Assembly (NCBI GenBank): GCA_033002965.1
Contig: JAURVB010014799.1
Span: 1-64,000, forward strand
DNA length: 64,000 nucleotides
Origin: Piper betle
Lineage: Eukaryota; Streptophyta; Magnoliopsida; Piperales; Piperaceae
Direction: 5' to 3'
Position numbers and translations under genes: made by a program. Shown in pieces: positions 12,498 through 24,430 of this stretch (position 1 is the stretch's first letter; each line of letters opens with the position of its first letter). Under the pieces are notes generated by a model, which saw nothing but the letters and a program-made list of their open reading frames with translations, was not told the origin of the DNA and ran no database searches.

Positions 12498-13523
12498 TGT
12501 AAAACCCCAGAAAAAATTAATTATGTAATTTTTTTAAGGGTTTTGTAAATCTTAGAAAGAACCATAAATAATATTTAATTAAATTAATTTTTAAAAATTA
12601 ATATTATAAATTATCAATTATGACCTCTAGAGTACCGGTACAATGGTTTTAAATAAGTTTTATTTATTAAATTTTATGGGATTTGGACCCATTCGCATTA
12701 ACTCAATAGTCAATTTTTTGACTATTTATTATCACACAAATTGATATAATTATGAGTGATTAGGTTTTTTTTCATAAAATTTACTGTAGCGACTTCTTAA
12801 ATTTTACACATATTAATAAAGTTTAATATAGTGACTTCTTAAATTTTATACACATTCTTCTATATAAAGGAGAGTTATGTTGATGTTAAATGAAACATCT
12901 TCTAGATAGTTTGTAAGCACATTTGACTCACAAAGGGAAGGCTTTAGGATTGTGTGTCATAGTTGTGGGTTCCTCATCACAATACCAAGTCCTTATAATT
13001 ACTTGAAATGTTATGTATTCCTATGTGGGAGTCCTTACACGGGGCATCACCCTTACTATGTGGGAGTCCCAACACGGGGCGGCACCCTTAAAATTACTAT
13101 GTGGGAGTCCCGACACGAGGCAGCACGCTTAAAACTTACTATGTGGGAGTCCCAACATGGGGCAGCACCCTTAAAAGATGTACTTTAGATGTTATGGAAT
13201 ATATTATTTGTTTCTTATAATTATATGACTTAGTGTTTTTATCACTAATGCGGAATTGCCTCTGTAGGTATGAGCATGGAAGGATGGGTAGAGTCGGGAT
13301 AGCTGGAGGACTCTGTTATTGACTATTCTTTTCTCTAGATTGTTTGCATGGCTGTGGGATTTTGGTTCGGTTCATGGGGCTTAGATTATTCCGAGCATTT
13401 GTATATGAAATTTATTTTGATGGATTATTTAAAATCCTGACAATTAATAGAAAATTAATTTAGGAGACACTTAGTTTCATATAGTAACACTTGGCTCGTG
13501 GCTCAGAACGGGCGGGTCGTTAC
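12498..13523 (+). repeat. 3' LTR of the family C element
   Basis: It runs from TGTAAAACCC to GGGTCGTTAC. A TATA box (CTATATAAAGGAG) lies at about 12858-12870, the minisatellite at 13020-13180 and the hairpin module at 13250-13266. It is clearly diverged from its partner LTR, so the insertion is old. Confidence 0.78.
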
Positions 13524-14392
13524 TATACTATGTTTATGATTATGTAATCGCTATATGATGATTGTATGAAGTTGTTAACATATTATTGACTATTACAATG
13601 TCTTGTAAACATCATGCATGTCATGTCATATCATATAGACATAGGTAGACTACTCTACATTGTAATTTATGTTAATTATCATCTATAGTAGTAGCAATAC
13701 AGGAAGCTAAGACTTGGAGCTTGTCAGCAAGCTAATCAGATCTGTGTTTACCATTATATGGGGAGTTTTATGACCTCTATTTTCTGTGCTTAAGCAGATT
13801 TTAATCTTTTCATGCTCTAAATCAACATGCTGTATGCTTTATATAACGTAAGTGAGTATACAGTAGTTTTTAGTTTTTGTACGTACCAAGGTACACCATT
13901 TTAACATGTTCTAAAGACATCATACGCTGGAGGGTATGACATCATGCATTGTTCATTGGACTAACCCTTATGTGGGTACAAAGCTATTAAGATGCACGGA
14001 CTGCAGAGGGATGAACTTGAAGACTTGAAGATCACATGACAAGCTCAAGAGAATGCTTAATTAGGATTGACACCAAATACTTAAAGAGTTTAGATGACTT
14101 TGGAGCTGTCTTCATGAAAAGGTGTAGAGATTCGACAGCATTGTAAGCTCTCTAAGCATAACCATTGGAATCCATTCATAATCAATGGAATCAAGTTTGT
14201 GAAGACTCCAAGAGAAGGAAAAGTTCAAGCAACCAAACCGAACATATTGATTCAAGATTGGTTTTATGTGTTGACATGAAGATTACTTGTACAGGAGTTC
14301 AGCCAACAGTCGGTCAAGGTTTCGGTCAAGGTTTCGGCCAAGAGTTTAGCTACATAAGTATTGAGGTGCATGCAAGTAATAAGGGTATTTAG
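13524..14392. other. No gene seen
   Basis: This is AT-rich sequence between the family C element and the first family A LTR. The open frames are short and featureless. A short phrase 'cggtcaaggtttcgg' is doubled near 14313-14345. No PPT precedes the LTR at 14393. Confidence 0.5.
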
Positions 14393-17220
14393 TGTAAAGA
14401 CTGTGGAAAATAATAATAATAATATTTGGACGCGAACGTTCTCCGGGAATGACCAAACGTGTTATATTCTTTACCCGGTTAATTATTTACCCATTCTATT
14501 ATTTACCTGGTTAAACGAAATACGGTATTGGGGTGTTTTTACATACCCTAGCCGTCATTTTTATTTGTTATAAATTTTGAAAGAGGACGTCATTTTTTGT
14601 GTAAAGGGCGTCTTCCTCACCTTAGCCGCCTAGTTTTCCTCTTCCTTGCCGGTGCTTCTTCCTTGCTTGGGTATCCTTCCTATCTCCTTCTTCTTAATTT
14701 CCATGCATTCATATGTCTTTTTAATTGATAATAAGCTTGATAATCATGATAAATAAAGTCTGAAATCAACAATGAACAACAAAAACTAAACTGAAAACTT
14801 GAATCCCGTCCATGGCCGAGTAGTCTGAAATTTTGGCAAGATGGGCGACCGTAAGAAAATTTGCAAGGCATTCCCTCACAACCCTGACGTCCTCTCTTGC
14901 TGCTGGGTCGAAGGGAGGGCTCGCCGTGTCCCTGGTTTCCAAGTGGTGGCAGAATTACAGCTGGTTATGGGCGGAGTTGCAAGGGGTGACGATGGTGATG
15001 GCAGTTCCTCTGAAATAGATGCTGTAATGGAAGATTCAGAGGGGTAGACACCGGTTGTGCTTCTTCGACAGCATCATGGGTTCCATCACAGCAGTTCAGG
15101 CCGCCGGAACAGTCCACAGCGGACGACCTTCTCACCGGAATTCATGGCGGCAAAGTGCAGAAGTGGGGAGAACGACCATACTCCATGCAACATCCAAAGG
15201 TGGCTGATCCTTACTGTTTTGAGGCCAGCCTGAGGTCGTGGAACATCTGAATTGGAGCAAGGTGCAAGAAAGGAGGGGTCTTGAGGCTGGGAGAAGAAGA
15301 ACAGGCCTGGTTTGGTGCAGGACGGTCACCTTGGATGGCTGCTGTAAAACATGGACGTTGGGTTTCATCTTTGGCTGTTTTAATTCATTGTTGATGCCTT
15401 GTTGGGATGTTTGTATGGTTGTTCAATTGGGTTGCTGGGGAAGGTTGCATAGGGTTGAAGAAGAAGACGTCACAGACCTGTTTTTGGGTGCAAAGATGGA
15501 GTTTGGAGAAGAAGGAGTTGGGGAAGAAGAAGATGGCAGTTTTGTAAATATGGGTTGACTCGATACTGACTCAAGTTAAAAATAATACTAACTCAAAATA
15601 AATCTTGAAAAATAATTATTTTAATGGGTTATAGGTTAAAGTTTCTAAACTAATTAATTATTGTATGAAATCACCATAAGTAATAAAAAATACGGTAATG
15701 ATAAACAGTCGATAATTAATCGGCATACTATAAGTGATTAATTTTAAATTGGATGTTTATAAGGGATTAATAAAATAAAGATTTTACCTTTACCATATTA
15801 AATTTAATATTAGGTAAATAAAGTGATTATTTTAATAACGAGTCAGTAAGGTAGAAAATGGGTTATTAAAATATAATCATGTAAACAAATAACAAGCGAC
15901 GAACCTAAATAGCATAATGAAAATAAATAAAGTTCGAAACTTTTATTGAGTCAAATAATTTAAAATAATTGTATTAATAATATTTTTGAATTAGAATAAT
16001 ACAAATTATTTTAAATAATTTAATCGTACAACTTAATTAATTAAATTGCTATAAATAAGGATAGCGATTAAAAATTATAACCGTAAACTAAATCGTCAAG
16101 ATCGTGGTTAAGTAATTATCATCGCAAAGGAAAATTAAATACTTGTTTATAATTTAATAATTATTTTATTATTTGTTAAGTGTTAATTATGATTTAGATA
16201 ATTAATTTGAAATGTAAAGTAGGATTTAAATGATTATATCACATGAATAATTTAATATTTAATATTGTTGAATTTTAATAGTGATATATATATTAGTCAT
16301 TTAGTTGTATGCATTTCTAGTCGAATAAAATTATACTTATGTATAATTTTATGTTCTCGTTCGGATTAGGATTGTTGGTCACAGCTGCGAGTTCACTTAC
16401 AAACTATCCAGGTTTGTATAATTATTTGAAATGTTGTATTTTCCCTTCTTAGCAGCCCTTATCGGCCTAAGCCCAGATTCGACCACGATGCGCTGGAACG
16501 CAATCAGGGTCAAGGAATTGACTCAGTCCGACATGGGGCCGCACCTTTAAAATTACTATGTGGGAGTCTCAGTCAACTTGAGTATCTGACCACCATGCGC
16601 TGGAATGCAACCGAGGTCAACTCAATTCGGCACAAGGCAGCACCACCTGAAAGATTGAACAGCTGACCCCATGCCGAAAGGGGCAACGAGGTGCAATGGC
16701 GCAAGACTGCTCATTATGCACTTGTGATACCGAGACGGTGGTAACTACAGGCCGTGGGCCATGTAGCATGTGTACGCATGCATGGGATGGTAGCTGGATG
16801 GGGTGGCCACCCCTCCAGTATATAAAGAGCTCGGCATAGGCTCATAACAACTAAAAGACTCTTGAAACGATAATGGGGATTTTATTGACTTGTTTCATTT
16901 AATTATGTGGCTTAGTGGTTTTATCACTAACGCGGAATTGCCTCCGCAGGTCAGCAACTTCGGATTGAAGAATAAAAGTGACTCAGGTTGGTGAATTGAT
17001 AATAAAAATTGGACTTCCTTATTATTCTCTGGTGTTATAAATGTGCCTATGGGAAACGGTCTGAAAGTATTGGACGGTTACTTTATATTTTAGAGAAAAT
17101 GAGTTATTGTTATGATTTATATTATATATTGCCAGACTTATTTGTTGTTTTTCAATTAATGTTCTTTACATCAATTATATTTTTAGGTAACACCCGGTCT
17201 GGTTCGGGCGGGTCGTTATA
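14393..17220 (+). mobile_element. Family A LTR, copy 1 (nearly full length)
   Basis: It begins TGTAAAGACTGTGG and ends GGTCGTTATA, a one-base decay of the family's GTTACA end. A short AAT microsatellite lies close to the start, a GC-rich block spans about 14800-15560, then a long AT-rich middle. Near the 3' end are a 14-bp palindrome (16800-16813), a TATA box (TATATAAAG, about 16819) and the GCGGAATTGCCTCCGC hairpin (16932-16947). No PPT precedes it, so it is a 5' LTR or a solo LTR. Its right flank is an inverted gag fragment, not a target-site repeat. Confidence 0.85.
16800..16827 (+). promoter_or_regulatory. LTR core promoter: palindrome plus TATA box
   Basis: The perfect 14-bp palindrome GGGGTGGCCACCCC (16800-16813) stands five bases before TATATAAAG. 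The palindrome recurs at 17821-17834 and 32437-32450, with one mismatch at about 26803-26816 and 33080-33093. In the other copies the TATA box has decayed to forms such as CATATAACG, so copy 1 has the best-preserved promoter. Confidence 0.6.
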
Positions 17221-17420
17221 GGCAGCTCCATTCTTTCGGAACTTTTTTCCACAGTGTAACGGTCACTATCGTCAACTGCTGGTGGTACCAGTTGTTGGAC
17301 TACCGGTGGCACGAGGTTTGGCCTCTCCCATTGCTCACTCGGGTCCGCTAACCCTGCCTGCCCTTGGGCACTTCCCTGACCACCATCCGTGGTAATTTTG
17401 GGACCTCCAGCTGAGTTTAA
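17221..17420 (-). pseudogene. Inverted gag fragment of family A
   Basis: The reverse complement matches the gag segment at about 21230-21425 block for block (GTCCCA..., GCCCAAGGGC.GGCAGGGTTAG, GATAGTGACCGTTACACTGTGGAAAA). It starts immediately after the end of LTR copy 1 and points the opposite way. It has no open frame of its own beyond a short stretch. Confidence 0.75.
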
Positions 17421-17612
17421 TTTTCCTTTGCAGTGATAATTACTTAACCTCGATCTTGATGATTTAGTTTACGGTTATAATTTTTAATCGCTATCATTAT
17501 TCATAACAATTTAATTATTTAAGTTGTTCAATTAAATTATTTAAAATAATTTGTATTATTCTATTTCAAAAATATTTCTAATACAATTATTTTAAATTAT
17601 TCAAATAAATAA
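17421..17612 (-). mobile_element. Internal fragment of a family A LTR
   Basis: It matches the AT-rich middle of the family A LTR on the minus strand and is nearly the same as 18535-18735 ('GATGATTTAGTTTACGGTTA' block and following). It is a separate piece from copy 2, which starts just to its right at a different LTR position. Confidence 0.7.
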
Positions 17613-17639
17613 AGTTTCACCATACCTAGGTTGGTAAAA

Positions 17640-20292
17640 GAACCACCAACTACATTTCTATTCTTCAATCCAAAGCTGCTCACTTGCGGAGGCAATTCCG
17701 CGTTAGTGATAAAACCACTAACCCGCATAATTAAATGAAACAAGTCAATAAAATCCCTATTATCGTTTCAAGAGTCTTTTAGTTGTTATGAGCCTATGCC
17801 GAGCTCGTTATATGCTGGGAGGGGTGGCCACCCCATCCAACTACCATCCCATGCATGCACACACACGCTACGTGGCCCACGGCCTGTAGTTACCGATGTT
17901 TGCCATTGACTCACCCTCTTGGTATGACAAGTGCATAATGAGCCGTCTTACGCCATTGTGCCATGTTGCCCCTTTCGGCATGGAGACAGGTGTTCAATCT
18001 TTCAGGGGTGCTGCCTTGTGCCAAATTAAGTTGACCCCAGTTGCGTTCTAGCACATGGTGGTCAGATAGTCAAGTCGACCAAGACTCCCACGTAGTAATT
18101 TTAAGGGTGTGGCCCCGTGTTAAACTGAGTCAATTCCTTAACCCGATTGCATTCCAACGCATGGTGGTCGAATCTCGAGCTCAGGCTGACTAGGGCTGCG
18201 AAGAAGGGAAAATACAATATTTTAAATAATTATATGGACATGGATAGATCGTAAGTGAACTCGCAGCTGTGACCAATGATCCTAATCTGAATGAGAACAT
18301 AAAATTATACATTAGTATAATTTTATTCGAGTAGAAATGCATGCCACTAACTGACTAATATATATATCACTATTAAAATTCAACAATATTCAATATTAAA
18401 TTACTCATGTGATATAATTATTTAAATCCTACTTTACATTTTAAATTAATTATCTAAATCATAATTAACACTTAACAAATAATAAAGTAATTATTAATTC
18501 ATAACAAGTGTTTAATTATTATTATTAGTATTTTTATTTTAGATAATAATTACTTAACCACAATCTTGATGATTTAGTTTACGGTTATAATTTTTTTAAT
18601 CGCTCTCATTATTCATAGCAATTTGATTAATTAAGTTGTTCGATTCAATTATTTAAAATAATTTGTATTATTTTAATTCAATAATATTATTAATACAACT
18701 ATTTTAAATTATTCAACTCAATAAAGTTTCGAACTTTATTTATTTTCCTTATGCTATTTAGGTTCGACGCTGGTGATTTTTACACGATTATATTTTAATA
18801 AGCCATTTTCTACATTACTGCCTTGTTATTAAAATAATCACTTTATTTACCTAATATTAAATTTAATATGATAAAGATAAAATCTTTATTTTATTAATTA
18901 CTTATAATCATCCGAATTAAAATTAATCGCTTATAGTATGCCGATTATTTATCGACAATTTATCATTACCGTATTTTTATTACTTATGTCCATTCGATTT
19001 CGTCCAATAATTAATTAGTTTAGTAACTTTAACGATAACCCATTAAAATGATTATTTTTAAAGATTTATTACAAGTTAGTATTATTTTTAACTCGAGCCG
19101 CGTCGAGTCAAGTAGTATTTACAAGTTTGCCACCCTTCTTCTTCTTCTTCTTCCCGTCGCCATGCTTCTCTTCTCCAAAAACAGGTTCATCCTTCTTCTC
19201 CCAGCCTCAAGACCACTTCTTTCTTGCACCTTGCTACCATTTAGATGTTCAACAACATCAAGCCAACATCAAAACAAGAAGGATCGGCCACCTTTGGACG
19301 ACGCAAGGAAGAGGACCGTTCTCCCCACGTCTGCACCAAAAACCAGACCTGTGACGTCTTCTTCTTCAACCCAAAACCAGATCATGACTCCATCAACTGC
19401 TTCCCTTCCCTACCAATCCAATTGGAAGCATAAAGCTCGTGCATTACAGCAACTATCCAAGGCGAATCACGTTCTGCACCAAGTCGCGAAACTCCTGGCC
19501 AGCAGCACCGCCGGGACTGCAAGATGACTCCGTCCAGCCAGCAGCACTGCCGGGAATGCTCCCCTTCTCCCCGCATGACAACTCAACGTCAAGGCCAAGC
19601 ATCTACCCTCTGAAGCTGCCATGTCAACGTTTGTTTCAGCAGAACGTCATCCCTTCCGTCACCCTTGCAACTCCGCCCACTCACAGCTGCAATTCCGCCA
19701 CCCACCGGAAACCAGGGACATGGCGAGCCATCCCTTCGACCCAGCAACCGGAGGGGTCGTCGGGGGCATGAGGGGAAGCCTTGCAAACTTGTTTACAGTT
19801 GCCCATCTCGCCAACAATTTGCACCCGTCGGCCATGGACGGGATTTCAGTTTTCCAATTTAGTTTAGTTCTTTGCTTTCTTGTTGATTTGAGACTTTAGT
19901 TACATGATTAACAAGCTTACTATCAATTAAAAAGAATATGCATGCAAGAAAATTAAGGAGAGGGAGATAGGAAGGATACCCAAGCAAGGAAGAAACACTG
20001 GCAAGGAAGAGGAGAACTAGGCGGCTAAGGTGAGGAAGACACCCCTACACCCGTATGTGAAAAATGACGTCCTCTTTCAAAATTTATAAAAATGAAAATG
20101 ATGGCTAAGGTATGTGAAAACACCTCCCTACACACGTATTTCATTTAACCAGGTAAATAATAAAATGGGTAAATAATTAACCGGGTAGAGAATATAATAC
20201 GTTTGGTCCTTCCCGGACCGCGTTCAATCCTTTTCGGACCGCGTCCGCAATATTAATTATTATTATTATTATTATTTTTCACAGTCTTTCCA
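17640..20292 (-). mobile_element. Family A LTR, copy 2 (minus, 3' end missing)
   Basis: On the minus strand it starts near 20292 (decayed TGTAAAGACT) and runs left to about 17640, lacking roughly the last 250 bases of the LTR. The GC-rich block (about 19090-19830) belongs to a second LTR subtype, shared with copies 3 and 7, that differs from copies 1, 5 and 6. The hairpin module (about 17685-17702) and the palindrome (17821-17834) are intact. Upstream on the minus strand come a PPT and a pol 3' end, so this is the 3' LTR of a minus-strand element. Confidence 0.85.
20243..20277. repeat. ATT microsatellite near the LTR start
   Basis: A trinucleotide run lies just inside the first bases of the LTR. 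The same spot holds AAT/ATT runs of different length in copies 1, 3, 5, 6 and 7. Confidence 0.85.
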
Positions 20293-20875
20293 ATCTCCCC
20301 AACTTTGAAATATTTCTTCCCCGAAATATTATAACGGCAACAGGAACCATCATGATTACAGGACAATCACGATTATTTATTTATTCGGTATCGGTTCATG
20401 CTACTACAATCATAAGAAATCTTATGTCACGAATAGGCTAGGGTACTTCCTTGCCAATTCATGTTCAGTCTCCCATGTAGCTTCCTCTGATCCCTAATTT
20501 TTCCACAATATTTTTACCAAAGGAATTTCCTTATTTCTGAGTGTCTTTATTTCTCTTGCCAAGATGCAGATCGGCTTTTCCTCGTACGTTAAATCTGATT
20601 ATAACTCTAAGTCTTCAAAATTGGTGATGATATGATCTTCATTTCCTACATATGTCTTTAGCATTGACACATGGAAAACATTGTATACTCCGACGAGGCT
20701 TGGTGGCAATGCTAATCTATATGCACAATTTCCAACTCGATCCAAGATTGGAAACGGTCCTATAAATCTTGGCTTCAACTTCCCTGATATTTTAAATCTG
20801 ATCACCCCCTTCGTAGGAGATGTCTACAGGTACACAAACTCCCAAACTTGGAACTCAATCCTAGTTCCAAGTTCA
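20293..20875 (-). pseudogene. PPT and pol 3' end of the minus-strand family A element
   Basis: Read on the minus strand, a pol C-terminal frame (including SGKLKPRFIGPFPILDRVGN and FHVSMLKTYV) runs from about 20875 to 20470, followed by an untranslated tail and a polypurine tract (about 20293-20307) abutting LTR copy 2. Only the last ~130 codons of pol remain. The same end is found on the plus strand at 24.1-24.5, 29.5-29.98 and 36.8-37.27 kb. Confidence 0.8.
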
Positions 20876-21050
20876 CATTTCCCACAAGCTCACGGTTTAT
20901 GACTCAAGTACCTTGTTGAAAAGTATAATAATTATCTTTTCCCACTATGTTCTGCTTTGAATTAAAAAATTCATTCACTAATAAGCCTAAGTCATAACTG
21001 AAACAGAACATATTAATGAACTATGATGGGAAAAATTTTTGACATTTCAG
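20876..21050 (+). other. Gag leader fragment with an imperfect inverted repeat
   Basis: Sequence between the inverted pol end and the gag start. TTTTCCCACTATGTTCTG (about 20937) and CAGAACATA ... GATGGGAAAA (about 21004-21033) form an imperfect stem just before the gag ATG. It is probably the remaining 5' leader of the plus-strand element. The 5' LTR and PBS are absent. Confidence 0.45.
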
Positions 21051-21702
21051 ATGGCAGGCACGCGTAGATAGTCAAGCCAATCTGCGCAGTCAAATTCAAA
21101 CACAGAGAATGTATTGGCCCAAATCCTGATGGCTATACAGGGACTGGCGCAAGCTTCAGAAAATACAAATTCTATGGTTCAGAATATCGTTCAGCGGTTA
21201 CCAGGAGTGGAAGCAGGGAATAGAGCCTCAAACTCAGCAGTAGGTCCCAGAATCACCCCAGATGATGGTGAGGGAAGTGCCCAAGGGCGGGCAGGGTTAG
21301 TAGACCCGGGTGAGCGAGGGGAGCGTCCAAACCCAGTGCCATCGGTAGTCCGACAAGTGATGCTGCTTGCTGTTGGTGATAGTGACCGTTACACTGTGGA
21401 AAAGTTTAGGAAGAATGGAGCTGAACTATTTATCAAAGGGATTGATCAGATGAAGGCGGAGACCTGGATAGACATTGCTGGAAAAGCATTTAGGGGTTTG
21501 TCTTTGCCTCACCGCCATCAAGTGAGGTTGGCAACATGCATGCTTCAGGAGGAAGCATCTTACTAGTGGAAATCCATGGGAAAAACCACATTCCATTGAC
21601 GTGAGTTTTCTGCCATCGTGGGCAAAATTTGTGGCAGCTTTCAATGGACAATATTTTCTAGAGCCTGTTGTCCAGAAGAAAGCACTGGAGTTCGCCATTG
21701 AC
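21051..21702 (+). pseudogene. Family A gag, truncated
   Basis: Translation from ATGGCAGG at 21051 meets an early stop (codon 7) and then a frame open to 21566. It includes EKFRKNGAELF, ETWIDIAGKAFRGL and QVRLATCMLQEEASYW, which resemble a chromovirus gag core. No CCHC zinc knuckle or protease follows: near 21702 the frame passes directly into the start of reverse transcriptase, so the gag C-terminus, protease and linker are deleted. A related gag piece lies at 35846-36248 and an inverted one at 17221-17420. Confidence 0.75.
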
Positions 21703-24430
21703 CAACACCAATATCTAAAGCACCATATCGTATGGCTCATGCAGAACTCAATGAGTTAAAGAGTCAATTAGAAGAGTTGTTGCTGGTAGGCTTCATCCGA
21801 CCAAGTATTTCACCCTGGGGAGCTCCTATTCTGTTTGTGAAGAAGAAAGATGGATCACTTCGGCTGTGTATTCACTATCGAAAACTCAATCAAGTGACAA
21901 TCAAGAATCGGTACCCCATACCGAAGATTGATAACTTGTTTGATTAGATAAAAATAGCCGGAGTATTTTCTAAGATAGACTTGTGGTCTAGTTATCACTA
22001 GTTGCGAGTAAAGGAGTCAGACATACAGAAAATGGCTTTCCAAACTCGGTATGGGCATTATGAGTTTCTGGTCATGCCTTTTGGCCTAACAAATGCACTA
22101 ACGGCCTTTATGTCACTCATGAACACAGTATTTCAAGAATACTTGGACAAGTTTGTTATCATGTTTGTGGATGACATTCTGGTCTATCCAATTAATGAAG
22201 AAGTACATGTGAAGCACCTGTCCATTACTCTTCAAGTTCTGAGAGAAAATCAACTGTTCACCAAGCGCTCAAAGTCTGACTTCTGGTTGAAGCAGGTAAA
22301 CTTCCTAGGTCATATTAACTCAAAGGCCGGAATTACAGTGGATCCATCAAAAGTGAAAGTAGTCACTTATTGGCCACAACCTATGTTGGTCGCTGATATC
22401 ATATGCTTCCTTGGTTTAGCGGGTTACTACAGGAAATCATCAGAGACTTCTCCTTAGTAGCATTGCCGATGACCAAACTCACCAGGAAGGGAGTCAAGTT
22501 CGAATGGAGTAGTAAGTGTGAGGAGAGTTTCCAGTCTCTAAAGAAGCATCTAACAACTGCACCAATCTTGACCCTGCCAAATGGTAATGAAGGATTCGTA
22601 GTCTGCAGTGATGCATCTCTGTTGGGTTTAGGATGTGTCCTTATGCAAGAAGGTAAAGTGGTGGCCTATTCCTCTCGTCAATTGAAGATTCATGAGAAAA
22701 ATTATGCAACCCATGACTTAGAACTGGCAGCAGTGGTTTTTGCTCTGAAGATTTGGAGATACTACTTGTAGTGAGCCCAGTTCAAAGTCTTTACTTACCA
22801 CCAAAGTCTGAAGTATATCTTCACCTAGAATGACCTTAACCTTCGACAGAGGCTGTGGATAGAATATTTGAAGGACTATGATTTCCAAATCTTATACCAT
22901 CCAGGAAAGCGAATGTGGTAGCCGATGCATTGAGTCGGAAGGGCAAGGTGGACAAAAGTCAGCAGCTAGCTAGACTTTGGACCATGTCAGTAGAAATGGT
23001 GGCTATCAATCCTTTGGATCAACTAACAGGATGATGAGGAGCTGAACGAAATGTTGGACAAGATTCCTGACATTGTAGCTGATTCCAATAGTGTGATCAG
23101 ATTTAGAGGAAGGTTGTGTGTACCCAAGGATGATGCACTAAGATGGAATATCTTGAAGGTGGCTCATCGCTCAAAGTTCTCAGTACACCCTGGAGTTACT
23201 AAAATGTATCAGGATTTAAAGCGAACCTACTGGTGGATTGGGATGAAGAAGGATGTTATAGATTTTGTCTCCAAGTGTCAGACTTGCCAACAGATCAAAG
23301 CCCAACATCAACTACCTGGAGGACTATTGCAACCTTTAGAAATACCAACTTGGAAATGGGAGTGTGTCACATGCGATTTTATTGCAAAGCTCCCAAGGAC
23401 TCAGAAGAACCATGAATCCATATGGGTGGTTGTGGACCGACTAACTAAGGTAGCTCACTTCATCCCCATGAAATCAATGAGGATGACGGAATACCTCGCA
23501 AGATTGTATGTCCACAATATTGTCAAGTTGAATGGGATTCCAAAGGAGATAGTCTCATTCACCTCACATTTCGGGGAAGCTTTCCAAAAAGCCATGGGGA
23601 CCCAAATCAAGTTGAGCACAGCATATCATCTCCAAACTGATGGTCAGAGTGAGAGGACTATTCAAACTTTGGAAGATTTGTTAAGAGCTTGCATTCTTGA
23701 CTGGAGAGGTGACTGGGAGAAGCACTTAGCTTAGGCTGAATTCACCTATAGTAACTCCTACCAAGCCAGTATAGGGATGGCACCATTTGTAGCCTTATAT
23801 AGTAGGCCATGCAGATCTCCATCGTGCCAGCTAGAGTCTACCAAAGCATTTATAGTTGGGCCAGTGATGGTGAGGGAAACCAGTGAAAAGGTGAAACTCA
23901 TACAGCAAAGGCTTAAGATAGCTCAGGATCAACAGAAGAGTTATGCTGATACTCAAAGGAGGGACATAGAGTTCCAAGTTGGCGTGTTTGTGTACCTAAA
24001 AACATCTCCTAAGAAGGGGGTGATCAGATTTAGAACATCAGGGAAGTTGAAGCCAAGATTCATAGGACCGTTTCCAATCCTGGATCGAGTTGGAAATTGT
24101 GCATATAGATTAGCATTGCAACAAGCCTAGTTGGAGTACACAATGCTTTCTATGTGTCAATGCTAAAGAAATATGTACGAGATGAAGATCATATCATCAC
24201 CAATTTTTACCACTTAGAGTTACAATCAGATTTAACCTACGACGAAAAGCCGATTCGCATCCTGGCAAGAGAAATAAAGACATTCAAGAACAAGGAAATT
24301 CCTTTGGTAAAAGTATTGTGGAAAAATCAAGGATCAGAGGAAGCTACATGGGAGAGTGAACAAGAAATGGCAAGGAAATACCCTAGCTTATTTGGGGCAT
24401 ATGATTCTCATTATTGTAGTAGCACGAACT
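21703..24430 (+). pseudogene. Family A pol: RT, RNase H, integrase and chromodomain-like tail, broken
   Basis: This is the most complete pol in the window. RT begins with [20 protein letters not shown] and has [19 protein letters not shown] and the active site FVDDILVY (about 22165). RNase H follows (SDASLLGLG), then the integrase zinc-binding motif (HRSKFS...CQTCQQIKAQHQ), the core with D (WVVVDRLTK) and E (DGQSERT), and a C-terminal domain ending EEATWE...YPSLF. The second D region is damaged: the VSDRDP block has lost residues near 23550. Other breaks include a stop at 21945, a frame change near 22430, a stop near 22770, a ~60-base deletion near 23030 and stops near 23732 and 24128. It cannot make a working polyprotein. 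PPT and LTR copy 3 follow directly. Confidence 0.88.

Larger units (their letters stand above)
11051..13523 (+). mobile_element. Compact non-autonomous LTR retrotransposon (family C)
   Basis: Two related LTRs (11051-12010, starting TGTCAAACTT; 12498-13523, starting TGTAAAACCC) flank a core of only 487 bases. A PBS (TGGTATCAGAGTTGTG) starts at 12013, two bases after the first LTR ends in GTTACA. A polypurine tract (AAGTTGGGGAGA, 12486-12496) abuts the second LTR. The core has no gag or pol frame, so any movement needed enzymes supplied by another element. The flanks TATAT (11046-11050) and TATAC (13524-13528) may be a one-mismatch target-site duplication; the second LTR seems to have lost its last A. 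The 3' halves of these LTRs share blocks with the family A LTRs (14.4-39.2 kb), so C is probably a shortened relative of A. Confidence 0.8.

Noticed and set aside
14165..15558. Short host-like genes (frames at 14165-14573 and 15238-15558)
   Set aside because: The first two have no domain and straddle an LTR start. The last is inside LTR copy 1 and recurs, altered, in copy 5.
19439..19899. Antisense open frames of ~90-150 codons in the GC-rich LTR blocks, similar between copies (for example 19621-19899 and 37640-38014)
   Set aside because: They are similar because the LTRs are copies of one another. Different copies favour different frames and break them freely, no domain is visible, and GC-rich sequence gives such frames by chance.
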